Of a stretch of 64,000 bases of DNA, positions 50,415-58,177 are shown one piece after another. The notes under the pieces are model-generated. The model made no database searches and was not told where the DNA came from. It saw nothing but the letters and a program-made list of their open reading frames with translations. The DNA comes from CAILDB01 sp049695975. GTDB lineage: Bacteria > Patescibacteriota > Minisyncoccia > Phycocordibacterales > GWA1-40-21. The stretch lies in assembly GCA_049695975.1 (NCBI GenBank), contig JBAVTE010000012.1, positions 62,001 through 126,000 on the forward strand. Direction: 5' to 3'. Made by a program: the position numbers and the translations under genes. Every line of letters begins with the position of its first letter. The first letter of the stretch is position 1.

Positions 50415-50432
50415 TCCGCTCACAAGAGCGGA
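50415..50432 (+). terminator. terminator after rpsO
   Basis: TCCGCTC-ACAA-GAGCGGA followed by TTTGTTTTT. Confidence 0.8.
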
Positions 50433-50446
50433 TTTGTTTTTAGTGT

Positions 50447-50511
50447 TATAATGTAAAAGGTCGATCTCATTAGAAACCTCGAAAATTAAAAATTTTCTAT
50501 TTCTAACGGGA
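50447..50511 (+). promoter_or_regulatory. short version of the CCCGTTAGA leader before the NYN gene
   Basis: An extended -10 TGTTATAAT (TATAAT 50447-50452) predicts a start near 50459. TCTCATTAGAAA (50465-50476) can pair (11 of 12, one wobble) with TTTCTAACGGGA (50500-50511) around the hairpin GAAAATT-AAA-AATTTTC. The 3' arm ends in GGGATG, as in the pnp and HU leaders. The ATG opens a 10-codon frame (50511-50543). Confidence 0.5.
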
Positions 50512-50543
50512 TGAAAGTTTTTAATAATTTAATAATATTTTAA
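50511..50543 (+). CDS. 10-codon leader frame before the NYN gene
   Basis: ATG at 50511 directly follows the leader stem and encodes MKVFNNLIIF, ending at TAA (50541-50543), 1 nt before the NYN ATG (50545). In the pnp and HU copies the same ATG starts the real gene. Here it could be an uncoupled remnant or a coupling peptide that delivers ribosomes to the next start. Confidence 0.35.
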   Translation: MKVFNNLIIF

Positions 50544-50544
50544 T

Positions 50545-51057
50545 ATGTCAGTTATAAAACATAAAAATCAGAGGGTCGGAATTTTCATAGATACACAGAA
50601 TTTATATCATTGTGCAAAAAACCTTTACAATGGTGCAAAGGTGAATTTTGGGCAGGTAGTAAAAGACGCACTTGCGGGCAGGTCGCTTATCCGTGCAGTT
50701 GCTTATGTGATTACCACAGAATCAGGTGACGAAAAGAGTTTTTTTGATGCACTTGCTAAAGCAGGAATAGAGACAAAAACAAAAAATTTACAAATATTTG
50801 TCGGGGGTTCTAAGAAAGCCGATTGGGATGTCGGTCTTGCGGTCGACGCAATCAAACTTGCCCCAAAGTTAGACACAGTGATACTTATTTCTGGAGATGG
50901 GGACTTTGTGCCTCTTGTAGAATATCTAAAAACAAATGAAGGTTGCCAAGTAGAGCTTCTTTCTTTTGGCAAATCAACCTCAGCAAAGCTTATAGAGGCG
51001 GTAGATGATTTTATTGATCTTGGAGATAATGCGAGAAAGTATTTAATGAAATATTAG
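50545..51057 (+). CDS. NYN domain protein (LabA/DUF88-like nuclease)
   Basis: This 170-residue protein has the PIN-like NYN fold: VGIFIDTQNLYH (acidic D in the first strand, about residue 16), ADWDVGLAVDAIKLAP (about 93-108) and VILISGDGDFVPLVEYLK (about 115-132, conserved SGDGDF). These acids form the putative metal-dependent RNase site. The position between rpsO and pnp, with a leader related to that of pnp, fits a role in RNA turnover, though the substrate is unknown. Confidence 0.88.
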   Translation: MSVIKHKNQRVGIFIDTQNLYHCAKNLYNGAKVNFGQVVKDALAGRSLIRAVAYVITTESGDEKSFFDALAKAGIETKTKNLQIFVGGSKKADWDVGLAVDAIKLAPKLDTVILISGDGDFVPLVEYLKTNEGCQVELLSFGKSTSAKLIEAVDDFIDLGDNARKYLMKY

Positions 51058-51061
51058 AAAA

Positions 51062-51090
51062 AAAACAGCCCGCCTAAGGCGAGCTGTTTT
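51062..51090 (+). terminator. terminator after the NYN gene
   Basis: AAAACAGCCCGCC-TAA-GGCGAGCTGTTTTTT, directly after the stop. Confidence 0.75.
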
Positions 51091-51121
51091 TTGTATTGAC
51101 TTTAATCTTTAGGCAAAATCA

Positions 51122-51150
51122 TTGCACAAAAAATCTTAAATAAATATAGA
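51122..51150 (+). promoter_or_regulatory. putative pnp promoter
   Basis: TTGCAC (51122-51127), exactly 17 nt and TATAGA (51145-51150) predict a start near 51157 and a pnp leader of about 300 nt. Other weak promoters closer to 51300 cannot be excluded. Confidence 0.4.
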
Positions 51151-51203
51151 TATATTAATTCCAAAATATAGTAAACTAAACAAATTTTTAAACTTATGCT
51201 AAG

Positions 51204-51244
51204 ATTAAAGACGAAAAATCATCAGATGATTTTTCGTCTTTAAT
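51204..51244. repeat. 20-bp perfect inverted repeat in the pnp 5' region
   Basis: ATTAAAGACGAAAAATCATC (51204-51223) and its exact complement (51225-51244) are separated by 1 nt. As DNA it is a symmetric operator-like site. As RNA it is a long stem comparable in place to the RNase III-cleaved stem in the E. coli pnp leader. It could also terminate read-through from upstream. Confidence 0.55.
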
Positions 51245-51324
51245 AGTTTTATTAATATGATTTGCCTCTGAATATGCAGTTTGTCCGCTCTTTGCGGGTA
51301 ATCTGAAATTTAGGGACAAATCTA

Positions 51325-51457
51325 ATCCCGTTAGAGATAGATGAATTTTTTTGCAACAAAAAAATTCATCGTAGAGAACCCACGTTCTCAATTTAACAGG
51401 ATTTATCAGGTAATCAGATTAAGTGCCAATTCATAACACTTTAATCTCTAACGGGAT
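51325..51457 (+). promoter_or_regulatory. conserved start-codon-sequestering leader of pnp
   Basis: ATCCCGTTAGAGAT (51325-51338) pairs perfectly over 14 bp with ATCTCTAACGGGAT (51444-51457), which includes the first two bases of the pnp ATG. Inside are a 14-bp hairpin (GATGAATTTTTTTG/CAAAAAAATTCATC), GAGAAC-loop-GTTCTC, a conserved AACAGGATTTAT, and AGATTAAGTG, which can pair with CACTTTAATCT and would compete with the long stem. The HU gene carries the same layout at 57964-58088 with the last 36 nt identical. Confidence 0.75.
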
Positions 51458-53573
51458 GCATAAGAAAGAATTTTCGACAGAGTTTGGAGGTAGGACACTT
51501 ACTGCGGAGTTTAGTGATCTCGCAGAAAACGCGCATGGTTCAGTACTTTTGAAATATGGAAACACAATGGTTTTTGCCACGGCTGTTATTTCAAAAGAAC
51601 CAAAGTTGGGGGGAGACTATCTGCCTCTCACCGTCGATTATGAAGAAAAGTTTTATGCAAGCGGTCAGATTCTTGGAAGTAGATTTATGAAAAGAGAAGG
51701 TAAACCATCGGACGAAGCTATTTTGACTGGAAGAATTGTAGATAGAACTATTCGTCCACTTTTTGATCAGTGGATTAGACACGAAATACAAGTGGTGGTC
51801 ACCGTACTTTCTCTAGACACAGATGATCCAGACATACTTTCTGTTATTGCAGCATCTCTTGCGGTTTCCGTTTCCAAAATTCCATTTCATGGACCTGTCA
51901 GCGCCACAAGAGTTGGTAAACACAAACTTGATGGTTTTCAAATAAATCCGTCATATATTGAAAGAGAAAATGAAAATTATGAAATCGATCTTATTGCCTG
52001 TGGAAAAGATGGAAATATCAATATGATAGAACTTGGTGGAGATGAAGCCCAGGAGTCAGTCGTTGTGGAAGGTCTTAATCTTGCATCAATAGAAATAGAA
52101 AAAATAAATGAGTGGCAAAAGAAAATTATTTCTGAAATTGGTGAAAAAAAGATTTCACTTCCTGCTCCGGTAATGCCAGAAACTGTGTCCAAACTTTTTT
52201 CAGATAAAATTGAGCCAAAGCTCGAAAGTTTTGTAATGAGTGGAATTCCAGGCGGGTCAAAAATAGGCGAAATAATGTCGGAGTGGATGAATCTAGCCGA
52301 GAAAAATTTTCCGGAAGATGTGCATTTTGCTGAACATTTATTTGAAGAAAAAGTAGATGCAATGATTCATGATCAGGCATTGAAAAATAACAAGAGAGCA
52401 GATGGTAGAGGAATTGATGATTTGCGACCTCTTTTTGCACAAGCGGGTGGAGTCTCTCCAATACTTCATGGTTCAGGAATCTTTTATAGAGGAGGAACGC
52501 ACATTTTGACGACACTTACCCTCGGTGGACCAAGTGATGCACAAATAATAGATGGAATGGAAGAAAGTAATAATGCAAAAAGATTTATGCACCATTACAA
52601 TTTCCCTCCATATTCAACTGGCGAGACAGGAAAAATGGGTGGAACAAATAGAAGAATGATAGGCCATGGCGCACTCGCTGAAAAAGCTCTTTTGCCAATG
52701 ATTCCTTCTAATAGCGTTTTTCCTTACACAATTCGTCTAGTATCTGAAGCATTTTCTTCAAACGGTTCAACTTCAATGGGTTCTGTTTGTGGATCTACTC
52801 TTGCTCTCATGGACGGAGGTGTGCCAATCAAGAAACCGGTAGCTGGAATTGCTTCAGGATTAATGATGGATGAAAAAGGAAATTATAAAGTTCTCACAGA
52901 TATTCAAGGCCCCGAGGATCATTATGGTGATATGGATTTTAAAGTTGCGGGGACAAAAGATGGAGTTACTGCTATTCAAATGGATGTAAAAGTCAGTGGT
53001 GTTCCTGTAAATATTCTCGCCGAGGCCTTTGAAAAAGCAAAAATTGCACGACTCAAAATTCTCGATGTGATTTTGAAAGCTATTGCTGAACCAAGAAAAG
53101 ATATTTCAGCAAACGCACCAAAAATTTTAGTAATAAAAATTAAACCGGATCAGATTGGTGGAGTGATTGGTTCTGGGGGAAAAGTTATTAAAGAAATTAA
53201 AGAAAAAACTGGTGCTGATATCGATATTGAAGATGATGGCACTGTGTATTGTACCGGCAAAGACGGTTCGGCAGAAAAGGCCAAGTTGATTATTGAAGCT
53301 ATGACTCATGAATACAAGGCAGGAGAAAGATACGAGGGAATTGTAACAAAAACCACCGATTTTGGTGCTTTTGTGAAAATTGGGATGGGTGATACAGAAG
53401 GCCTTGTACATGTTTCAGAAATTGCACCTTTTAGAGTAGATAATGTCAGCACGATTTTGAAAGAAGGAGACAAAGTACCAGTCGTTGTAAAAGGTATAGA
53501 TGAAAGAGGACGTATTAGTCTTTCTATTAAACTAGCTGATTCAGAATGGGCACAAAAGAAGTTGGGAAAATAA
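51456..53573 (+). CDS. pnp: polyribonucleotide nucleotidyltransferase (PNPase)
   Basis: PNPase is a phosphorolytic 3'-5' exoribonuclease of RNA decay. Two RNase PH domains are present (MVFATAVISKEPKLGGDYLP near the N-terminus; the second with GSTSMGSVCGSTLALMDGG, about residues 448-466). KH (KIKPDQIGGVIGSGGKVIKE, GxxG) and S1 (YEGIVTKTTDFGAFVKIG) domains follow. Length from ATG 51456 is 705, normal. An in-frame GTG at 51423 would add MPIHNTLISNG, but that segment is identical RNA leader sequence also present at HU and is not family sequence, so the ATG is preferred. Confidence 0.96.
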   Translation: MHKKEFSTEFGGRTLTAEFSDLAENAHGSVLLKYGNTMVFATAVISKEPKLGGDYLPLTVDYEEKFYASGQILGSRFMKREGKPSDEAILTGRIVDRTIRPLFDQWIRHEIQVVVTVLSLDTDDPDILSVIAASLAVSVSKIPFHGPVSATRVGKHKLDGFQINPSYIERENENYEIDLIACGKDGNINMIELGGDEAQESVVVEGLNLASIEIEKINEWQKKIISEIGEKKISLPAPVMPETVSKLFSDKIEPKLESFVMSGIPGGSKIGEIMSEWMNLAEKNFPEDVHFAEHLFEEKVDAMIHDQALKNNKRADGRGIDDLRPLFAQAGGVSPILHGSGIFYRGGTHILTTLTLGGPSDAQIIDGMEESNNAKRFMHHYNFPPYSTGETGKMGGTNRRMIGHGALAEKALLPMIPSNSVFPYTIRLVSEAFSSNGSTSMGSVCGSTLALMDGGVPIKKPVAGIASGLMMDEKGNYKVLTDIQGPEDHYGDMDFKVAGTKDGVTAIQMDVKVSGVPVNILAEAFEKAKIARLKILDVILKAIAEPRKDISANAPKILVIKIKPDQIGGVIGSGGKVIKEIKEKTGADIDIEDDGTVYCTGKDGSAEKAKLIIEAMTHEYKAGERYEGIVTKTTDFGAFVKIGMGDTEGLVHVSEIAPFRVDNVSTILKEGDKVPVVVKGIDERGRISLSIKLADSEWAQKKLGK

Positions 53574-53602
53574 ATCAAATTCGGTTATAATAGAGGTTAG
53601 AT

Positions 53603-54595
53603 ATGCCTCCAGAAGAAAATACAAATCAAAATATTTTAGCTAATGATGTCAAATCTATTGACGAGGAGACTTCAAAATTTTTAAATTTAAATTCAAACTC
53701 TCTTTCTCCTAGGGGTAAAACAATTATCCGGACATATAAGAGCGATGTGGAAGAAACTGTTTTATCAAATCACCTTTCCTCGGTCAATATTGCTTTGTCA
53801 GAAAATAGAAAAATGATGGAAAGGTTGGCAGAGTCAAAAGACGCTGGTCAGAAAGACAAAAAGAATTACATTATTATTTTAGTTTCTTTTTTCTTGGTTA
53901 TTTTGGGTGTGCTTGCTGTTGTTATTCCGGTATTTCTTGTCAACAAAAAATATACACCAGTTGTCATCCCAATAAGAATTTCTCCTATAATTAATCCTGA
54001 TTCTACCGAAGATTTAAATTTAGAAGACTTAGATCAAACCAGAATTCCCAAGACCCTTGCGGAAAGGGTAGAACAAACATCTATCAAGGTTGGTTCTATT
54101 CGCGGTATATATTTGACTGAAAAAAATGTCGATAATACAAGGAAGTTAACAGATATAAACAAATTTATAACTCTTCTTAAATTTAATGTGCCAGACATAT
54201 TAGCAAGGACATTGAGACCAGATTATCTTTTTGGAATGCACAATTTTATTGGTAATCAAAGTTTTCTTATTTTGAAATTTGGTTCTTATGATAATGCGTA
54301 TTCGGGAATGCTTTCTTGGGAGAAGGATTTGTGGATAAATTTTAAAGATTTATTTGGAATTGTAGATTCGGATGATTCTTTTTCGACAGATGTAGATGTC
54401 TTTGCCAAAAATATCAAAAATTTCCAGGATATTGTTATAAAAAATAAAGATTGTAGAGGGGTAGAGGATAGTGCGGGGAAAATTCTTCTATTGTATTGTA
54501 TTCTGGACAAAGAAACTGTCATTATCACGACAAGCCAAGATACCCTAAAAGAAATATTACTTAGAATGACTTCAAAACAGACAGTGAGTCAATAA
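53603..54595 (+). CDS. single-span membrane protein, unknown function
   Basis: This 330-residue protein has a cytoplasmic N-terminal region (about 1-90, with RGKTIIRTYKSDVEETVLSN), one membrane span (about 92-117, IIILVSFFLVILGVLAVVIPVF) and an external domain (about 120-330) with alternating strands and helices ending in DKETVIITTSQDTLKEIL. A Shine-Dalgarno-like AGAGGTT lies 8 nt before the ATG, unusual here. It follows pnp by 29 nt and is probably co-transcribed. I do not recognise the family. Confidence 0.7.
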   Translation: MPPEENTNQNILANDVKSIDEETSKFLNLNSNSLSPRGKTIIRTYKSDVEETVLSNHLSSVNIALSENRKMMERLAESKDAGQKDKKNYIIILVSFFLVILGVLAVVIPVFLVNKKYTPVVIPIRISPIINPDSTEDLNLEDLDQTRIPKTLAERVEQTSIKVGSIRGIYLTEKNVDNTRKLTDINKFITLLKFNVPDILARTLRPDYLFGMHNFIGNQSFLILKFGSYDNAYSGMLSWEKDLWINFKDLFGIVDSDDSFSTDVDVFAKNIKNFQDIVIKNKDCRGVEDSAGKILLLYCILDKETVIITTSQDTLKEILLRMTSKQTVSQ

Positions 54596-54654
54596 ATAAA
54601 TAGCGCTTTAATACCTTTTATTTTTTCTTATTTTGTGTTAGATTTACTTTACAT

Positions 54655-54725
54655 CGGGGTATGGTGTAACGGTAGCATACGTGCTTTGGGAGCATGCAGT
54701 CCGAGTTCAAATCTCGGTACCCCGA
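54655..54725 (+). tRNA. tRNA-Pro (anticodon TGG)
   Basis: The acceptor CGGGGTA pairs with TACCCCG (54718-54724), discriminator A. The anticodon loop is TTTGGGA in the stem CGTGC/GCATG. The T arm is CCGAG-TTCAAAT-CTCGG. CCA is not encoded. Confidence 0.93.
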
Positions 54726-54733
54726 CAATAATT
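54708..54733 (+). repeat. 26-bp direct repeat, copy 1 (tRNA-Pro 3' end)
   Basis: The repeat begins CAAATCTCGGTACCCCGACA and continues AATAATT, covering the T-arm 3' half and acceptor of tRNA-Pro. An identical copy lies at 54850-54875. Confidence 0.8.
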
Positions 54734-54849
54734 ACCTTGAGGTAGTTTTGTTCGAGATTTGAATGACGGAGCAATATCGAGCCAGCAGGCGAGATTGCGA
54801 GTCGGGGTCGCAGAAATTTCCGAACGACGGTGAGAAAATTATCTGTGAC

Positions 54850-54875
54850 CAAATCTCGGTACCCCGACAATAATT
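54850..54875 (+). repeat. 26-bp direct repeat, copy 2 (att-like)
   Basis: An exact second copy of the tRNA-Pro 3' end, 142 bp downstream. The 116 bp between copies encode nothing recognisable and include an inverted T-arm-like CGAGATTTGAA. The arrangement resembles attL/attR left by a small or deleted integrated element. Confidence 0.6.
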
Positions 54876-54910
54876 TCAAAATCCCGTATCGCAACACTAA
54901 TTGTTAATTT

Positions 54911-55585
54911 ATGAATCTTTTTATTTATGGTACTGGCACAAAAATAATTACTGATCTTGCTAAAAAAATCGGTTTTAATATCGTTAAAAAAAATCCTAGC
55001 CTGATAGCAAGCTTTGGTGGAGACGGAACTTTTATGCTTGCAGAAAAGGAATACCCTAACGTGCCGAAATTTTATTTGAAAAATAGTCGCGTGTGCAAAA
55101 AATGTTTTCAATTTTCTAATGAAGATGTTTTAAAAAAAGTATTAAGTAAAAAATATATAATAGAAGAATACATAAAAATTTCTGCAAAAGCGAAAGATAA
55201 AAATATTTGTGGTCTCAACGAAATTATCGTTCATAACAAAGATCCGAGGAGAGCTATCAGATATGAAATTTTTATAAATAATAAAAAAATTGGTGGAGAG
55301 ATTATTGGCGATGGAGTAGTTGTGGCTAGTCCATATGGTTCGACAGGATATTATCGTGCGATTACGGCTAGTTATTTTGAAGTGGGAATAGGTGTAGCTT
55401 TCAATAATAGTACTGAGCAATCTGATCATATAGTAATAAAAGATAGTTCTAAAATTAAAATCAAGATCACTAGGGGTGTAGCAGTAGCATATGCAGATAA
55501 CCATAGTGATGAAATAGAATTGGAACGCGGAGATGAGATTTTTATTGAAAAATCTCTTGAAACAGCAAAAATAATAAAAATTTGA
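54911..55585 (+). CDS. nadK: NAD kinase
   Basis: NadK phosphorylates NAD to NADP. The GGDGT motif is in SFGGDGTFMLA (about residues 35-45). The NE-like motif is CGLNEIIVHN (about 100-109), and the conserved Gly-rich substrate segment is GDGVVVASPYGSTGYYRA (about 139-156). With 224 residues it is shorter than the usual 270-300, lacking part of the N-terminal Rossmann half. It is followed by the RNHCP gene on the same strand. Confidence 0.9.
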   Translation: MNLFIYGTGTKIITDLAKKIGFNIVKKNPSLIASFGGDGTFMLAEKEYPNVPKFYLKNSRVCKKCFQFSNEDVLKKVLSKKYIIEEYIKISAKAKDKNICGLNEIIVHNKDPRRAIRYEIFINNKKIGGEIIGDGVVVASPYGSTGYYRAITASYFEVGIGVAFNNSTEQSDHIVIKDSSKIKIKITRGVAVAYADNHSDEIELERGDEIFIEKSLETAKIIKI

Positions 55586-55654
55586 ATTCGTGTTATTGCA
55601 ATACTCATTGAGATTTTTTTGTAATAAAACTAATTTCTCAAATACTGAAAAAAT

Positions 55655-55954
55655 ATGAAAAAGTTTATTAAAAAAGTAGAAGATTTTGTATGTGAAAAAT
55701 GTGGTTTTTTTGTAAAAGGTAATGGCTATACAAACCATTGTCCAAAATGTCTTTGGTGTAAACATGTCGATGATAATCCTGGCGATCGAGTCTCGAGATG
55801 TAAGGGTATGATGAAGCCGATTGATATTGAACAGAAAAATGGTGAGTTTCGTATCAAACACAAATGTCAAAGATGTGATTTTGAGAGAGTAAATAAAATA
55901 CAAAAGGAAGATGATATGGATGAGGTTTTAAAATTATCTGTTTCTAAAAACTAG
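55655..55954 (+). CDS. RNHCP domain zinc-ribbon protein
   Basis: This 99-residue protein has CEKCGFFV, then NHCPKCLWCKHVD with the (R/N)-H-C-P motif that names the family, RCKGMMKPI, and HKCQRCDFER. Several CxxC pairs suggest one or two zinc ribbons. Its role is unknown; proteins of this family are often near translation genes. It lies 69 nt after nadK. Confidence 0.85.
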   Translation: MKKFIKKVEDFVCEKCGFFVKGNGYTNHCPKCLWCKHVDDNPGDRVSRCKGMMKPIDIEQKNGEFRIKHKCQRCDFERVNKIQKEDDMDEVLKLSVSKN

Positions 55955-56032
55955 TCTTAATTAGCTTGTTAATCTTGTCCCTTTATTTTTACACTCTTTT
56001 ATGTATAATATTAGAGTTCGTTTGATTTTTAC

Positions 56033-56103
56033 GCGGGATTAGTTTAGTGGTAAAACGACGGTTTTCCAAACCGTGGTCGGGAGTTCGATTCCCCCATCCC
56101 GCA
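56033..56103 (+). tRNA. tRNA-Gly (anticodon TCC)
   Basis: The acceptor GCGGGAT pairs with ATCCCGC (56096-56102), discriminator A. The anticodon loop is TTTCCAA in the stem ACGGT/ACCGT. TATAAT (56004-56009) lies upstream. CCA is not encoded. Confidence 0.93.
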
Positions 56104-56175
56104 CAAAATAAAATGCTGTTCTTGTAAGTGGTTTTGTTATTGTGTGTTATAATTCTCTTGTATTAATAAAAGCAA

Positions 56176-57126
56176 ATGAATTATCTACTAGAACAACAGA
56201 TTAAAAAAATTTTTAATAATCAAACGCCGTCATCTCTTGAATGGGATATTTTTTTGCAGATTGTAAGTAATACATATGATAAATACGATAAAGATTGTGA
56301 ACTTTCAGATGACGCATTTGATAACAAAAAAATAGAAGAGCTAAATCAGAATAGGCGACTTCTAATAAAAAAAGAAGAAGACTTGGTAATTGAAAATAAG
56401 CGTTTATTGGAAGTTGACAAAATAAAAACAGAATTTATTTCAGTGATTGCACATCAGTTAAGGACACCACTTAATGCTACCAAGTGGGTACTTTCTCTCC
56501 TTATTGACGAATATTCAAAAAATTTAACTTTAGAACAGCGTGATTTGGTAAAGAAAGGCTATGAAAGTAATGAACGTATGATTAATTTGGTAAACGATAT
56601 GTTGGAAGTAACGCGGATAGAATCTGGTAAAGTTCAGTATAGTCTCACTCTTGTGCATATAGAGGATATTATTAATAGCTTGCTCTCAGATTTTGTCGGG
56701 CTTGCTTTTATGCGTAAGATAAATATTTTTTTTGATAAACCGATAGATCAGTTGCCATATATTAATGTCGCTCCAGAAAAAATTCGTGGGGCAATTCAAA
56801 ATTTAATTGAGAATGCATTGGTATACACTAAAAGCGGAGGAAGTGTTGTCGTAAGGGCTATGCTTGAAAACAATATGGTTAAAGTGTCTATTGAAGATAA
56901 TGGTATTGGCATTCCTGAAAAACAACAGGCAGATATTTTTAATAAGTTTTTTCGTGCTGATAATGCTGCTAAAATGCAAACAGATGGCTCAGGTTTAGGT
57001 CTTTTCATTTCTAAAGATATTATTGAAAAGCATGGAGGCCAAATTGGTTTTGAAAGCGTTGTTGATAAAGGAACTATATTCTATTTTACTCTTCCTATAG
57101 CTAAGCAAGATAATGCTAAAAGTTAG
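56176..57126 (+). CDS. soluble sensor histidine kinase
   Basis: This 316-residue protein has an N-terminal helical region (about 1-80), a HisKA dimerisation domain with the H box VIAHQLRTPLN (His93), then a HATPase domain: N box NLIENALVYT, G1 DNGIGIP, G2 GSGLGLFISK. There is no membrane span and no recognisable sensory domain, so it is cytoplasmic and its signal is unknown. The response regulator follows 54 nt downstream. Hybrid or orphan alternatives are unlikely given the pairing. Confidence 0.93.
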   Translation: MNYLLEQQIKKIFNNQTPSSLEWDIFLQIVSNTYDKYDKDCELSDDAFDNKKIEELNQNRRLLIKKEEDLVIENKRLLEVDKIKTEFISVIAHQLRTPLNATKWVLSLLIDEYSKNLTLEQRDLVKKGYESNERMINLVNDMLEVTRIESGKVQYSLTLVHIEDIINSLLSDFVGLAFMRKINIFFDKPIDQLPYINVAPEKIRGAIQNLIENALVYTKSGGSVVVRAMLENNMVKVSIEDNGIGIPEKQQADIFNKFFRADNAAKMQTDGSGLGLFISKDIIEKHGGQIGFESVVDKGTIFYFTLPIAKQDNAKS

Positions 57127-57180
57127 TCTTGTGGGGATGATTTTTTATAGTATAATGATGTTAATAGTTTATATTTAAAA

Positions 57181-57618
57181 ATGGATATCAATATTAATAA
57201 AGAAGAAATTTCTATTGAGGAAAATAGAAAAAAACAAAATATTAAAATATTAGTTGTTGAAGATGATGTTTTTCTGACATCACTATTAACTGGACGGTTG
57301 GACAAAGAAGGATATAAAATTTCTTGTGTGAATGATGGAGTGAAAGCTTTGAAATTTCTTGAAAGTGAAATTCCCGATATAGTTTTTTTGGATATTATTA
57401 TGCCAGAAATGAATGGTTTTGAGACATTAAAGAAAATAAGGGCTGATTCGCGTTATAAAAATGTATCAATTATTATTTTTTCTAATCTTAGTCAGGAATA
57501 TGAGATAGAAGAGGGGAAGAAGCTAGGCGCAGATGAATTCTTAATTAAATCTAACTTTACTTTAAAGGAGGTAGTAAATAAAATTAATGAACTTTTGCAT
57601 CAGAAAGGTAAAATATAA
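57181..57618 (+). CDS. single-domain response regulator (CheY-like receiver)
   Basis: This 145-residue protein has an N-terminal extension of 20 polar residues and one receiver domain: acidic pair in VVEDD (D28/D29), phospho-acceptor Asp71 in VFLDIIMPEMNGF, Ser101 and Lys123 in FLIKSN. There is no DNA-binding output domain, so it must act by protein contact or pass phosphate on. It is the probable partner of the histidine kinase just upstream. Confidence 0.92.
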   Translation: MDININKEEISIEENRKKQNIKILVVEDDVFLTSLLTGRLDKEGYKISCVNDGVKALKFLESEIPDIVFLDIIMPEMNGFETLKKIRADSRYKNVSIIIFSNLSQEYEIEEGKKLGADEFLIKSNFTLKEVVNKINELLHQKGKI

Positions 57619-57619
57619 G

Positions 57620-57684
57620 AAAAAAAGAATCGGGGTGTTTAAATTTTAAGGTTCTTAAAATTTAAACACCCCGATTCTTTTTTT
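57620..57684. terminator. 31-bp perfect-stem terminator between convergent genes
   Basis: Arms 57620-57650 and 57654-57684 (core GAATCGGGGTGTTTAAATTT) are separated by 3 nt, with A and T runs at the ends. It sits between the response regulator (+) and HU (-). Confidence 0.85.
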
Positions 57685-57692
57685 AGTAATTA

Positions 57693-57965
57693 CTATCGAA
57701 CTGCCTCTTTCAAGGCCTTTGCTGCTCTAAATTTTGGAACTTTCATAGCTGGAACGGAGATTGATTCTCCTGTTCTTGGGTTTCTGGCTTGTCTGGCGGC
57801 TCTCTGTTTGACAGAGAAGATACCGAGACCTGCAATAGAAACATCTTCGCCTTTCTTTAAACCACCGACAATTGTATCAATAACTATATCCACGACTTGC
57901 TCTGACTGAACTTTTGTTCCATTAAGCAATTTATTTACTGCCTCTGCAATTGATTGTTTATTCAT
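57693..57965 (-). CDS. hup: HU family DNA-binding protein
   Basis: This is a nucleoid protein that bends DNA. The 90 residues begin MNKQSIAEAVNKLLNGTKVQ and contain the HU signature GLGIFSVKQRAARQARNPRTGE (shown in parts: GLGIFSVKQRAAR and ARNPRTGESI), then VPAMKVPKFRAAKALKEAV. ATG 57965 is used; an in-frame GTG at 57998 would add the same 11 codons seen upstream of pnp, which are leader RNA. Confidence 0.95.
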   Translation of the reverse strand: MNKQSIAEAVNKLLNGTKVQSEQVVDIVIDTIVGGLKKGEDVSIAGLGIFSVKQRAARQARNPRTGESISVPAMKVPKFRAAKALKEAVR

Positions 57966-58088
57966 CCCGTTAGAGATTAAAGTGTTATGAATTGGCACTT
58001 AATCTGGTTAAAAAATAAATCCTGTTAAATCTCGAGAAGTTGTATTCTCTTCGGAAACAATCTGATCGTTTCCTATCTCTAACGGGAT
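57964..58088 (-). promoter_or_regulatory. conserved start-codon-sequestering leader of the HU gene
   Basis: On the minus strand ATCCCGTTAGAGAT (complement of 58075-58088) pairs over 14 bp with ATCTCTAACGGGAT (complement of 57964-57977), covering the ATG. Between them are the hairpins GGAAAC...GTTTCC and GAGAA...TTCTC, AACAGGATTTAT, and AGATTAAGTGCC...CACTTTAATCT. The last 36 nt are identical to the pnp leader, while the hairpin sequences differ but keep their pairing. Confidence 0.75.
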
Positions 58089-58107
58089 TCATACTATTAA
58101 ATAACTT

Positions 58108-58136
58108 ACTATAATCGACCATTTTATAATCTTCAA
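58108..58136 (-). promoter_or_regulatory. HU gene promoter
   Basis: On the minus strand TTGAAG (58131-58136), exactly 17 nt and TATAGT (58108-58113) predict a start near 58101, giving a leader of about 135 nt that matches the conserved element. Confidence 0.5.
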
Positions 58137-58177
58137 AAAAATATTTTTGAAGACAACTGACCTAGAAGTATTATATT

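Noticed and set aside
51423..51455. GTG start adding MPIHNTLISNG to PNPase (and the same at HU, 57966-57998)
   Set aside because: The 11 codons are identical RNA leader sequence before two unrelated genes and are not part of either protein family; the downstream ATGs give normal N-termini.
54649..54897. Minus-strand frame containing VGVPRFELGLHAPKAR
   Set aside because: Complement of tRNA-Pro, same artefact; the second copy in an adjacent frame only reflects the 26-bp direct repeat.
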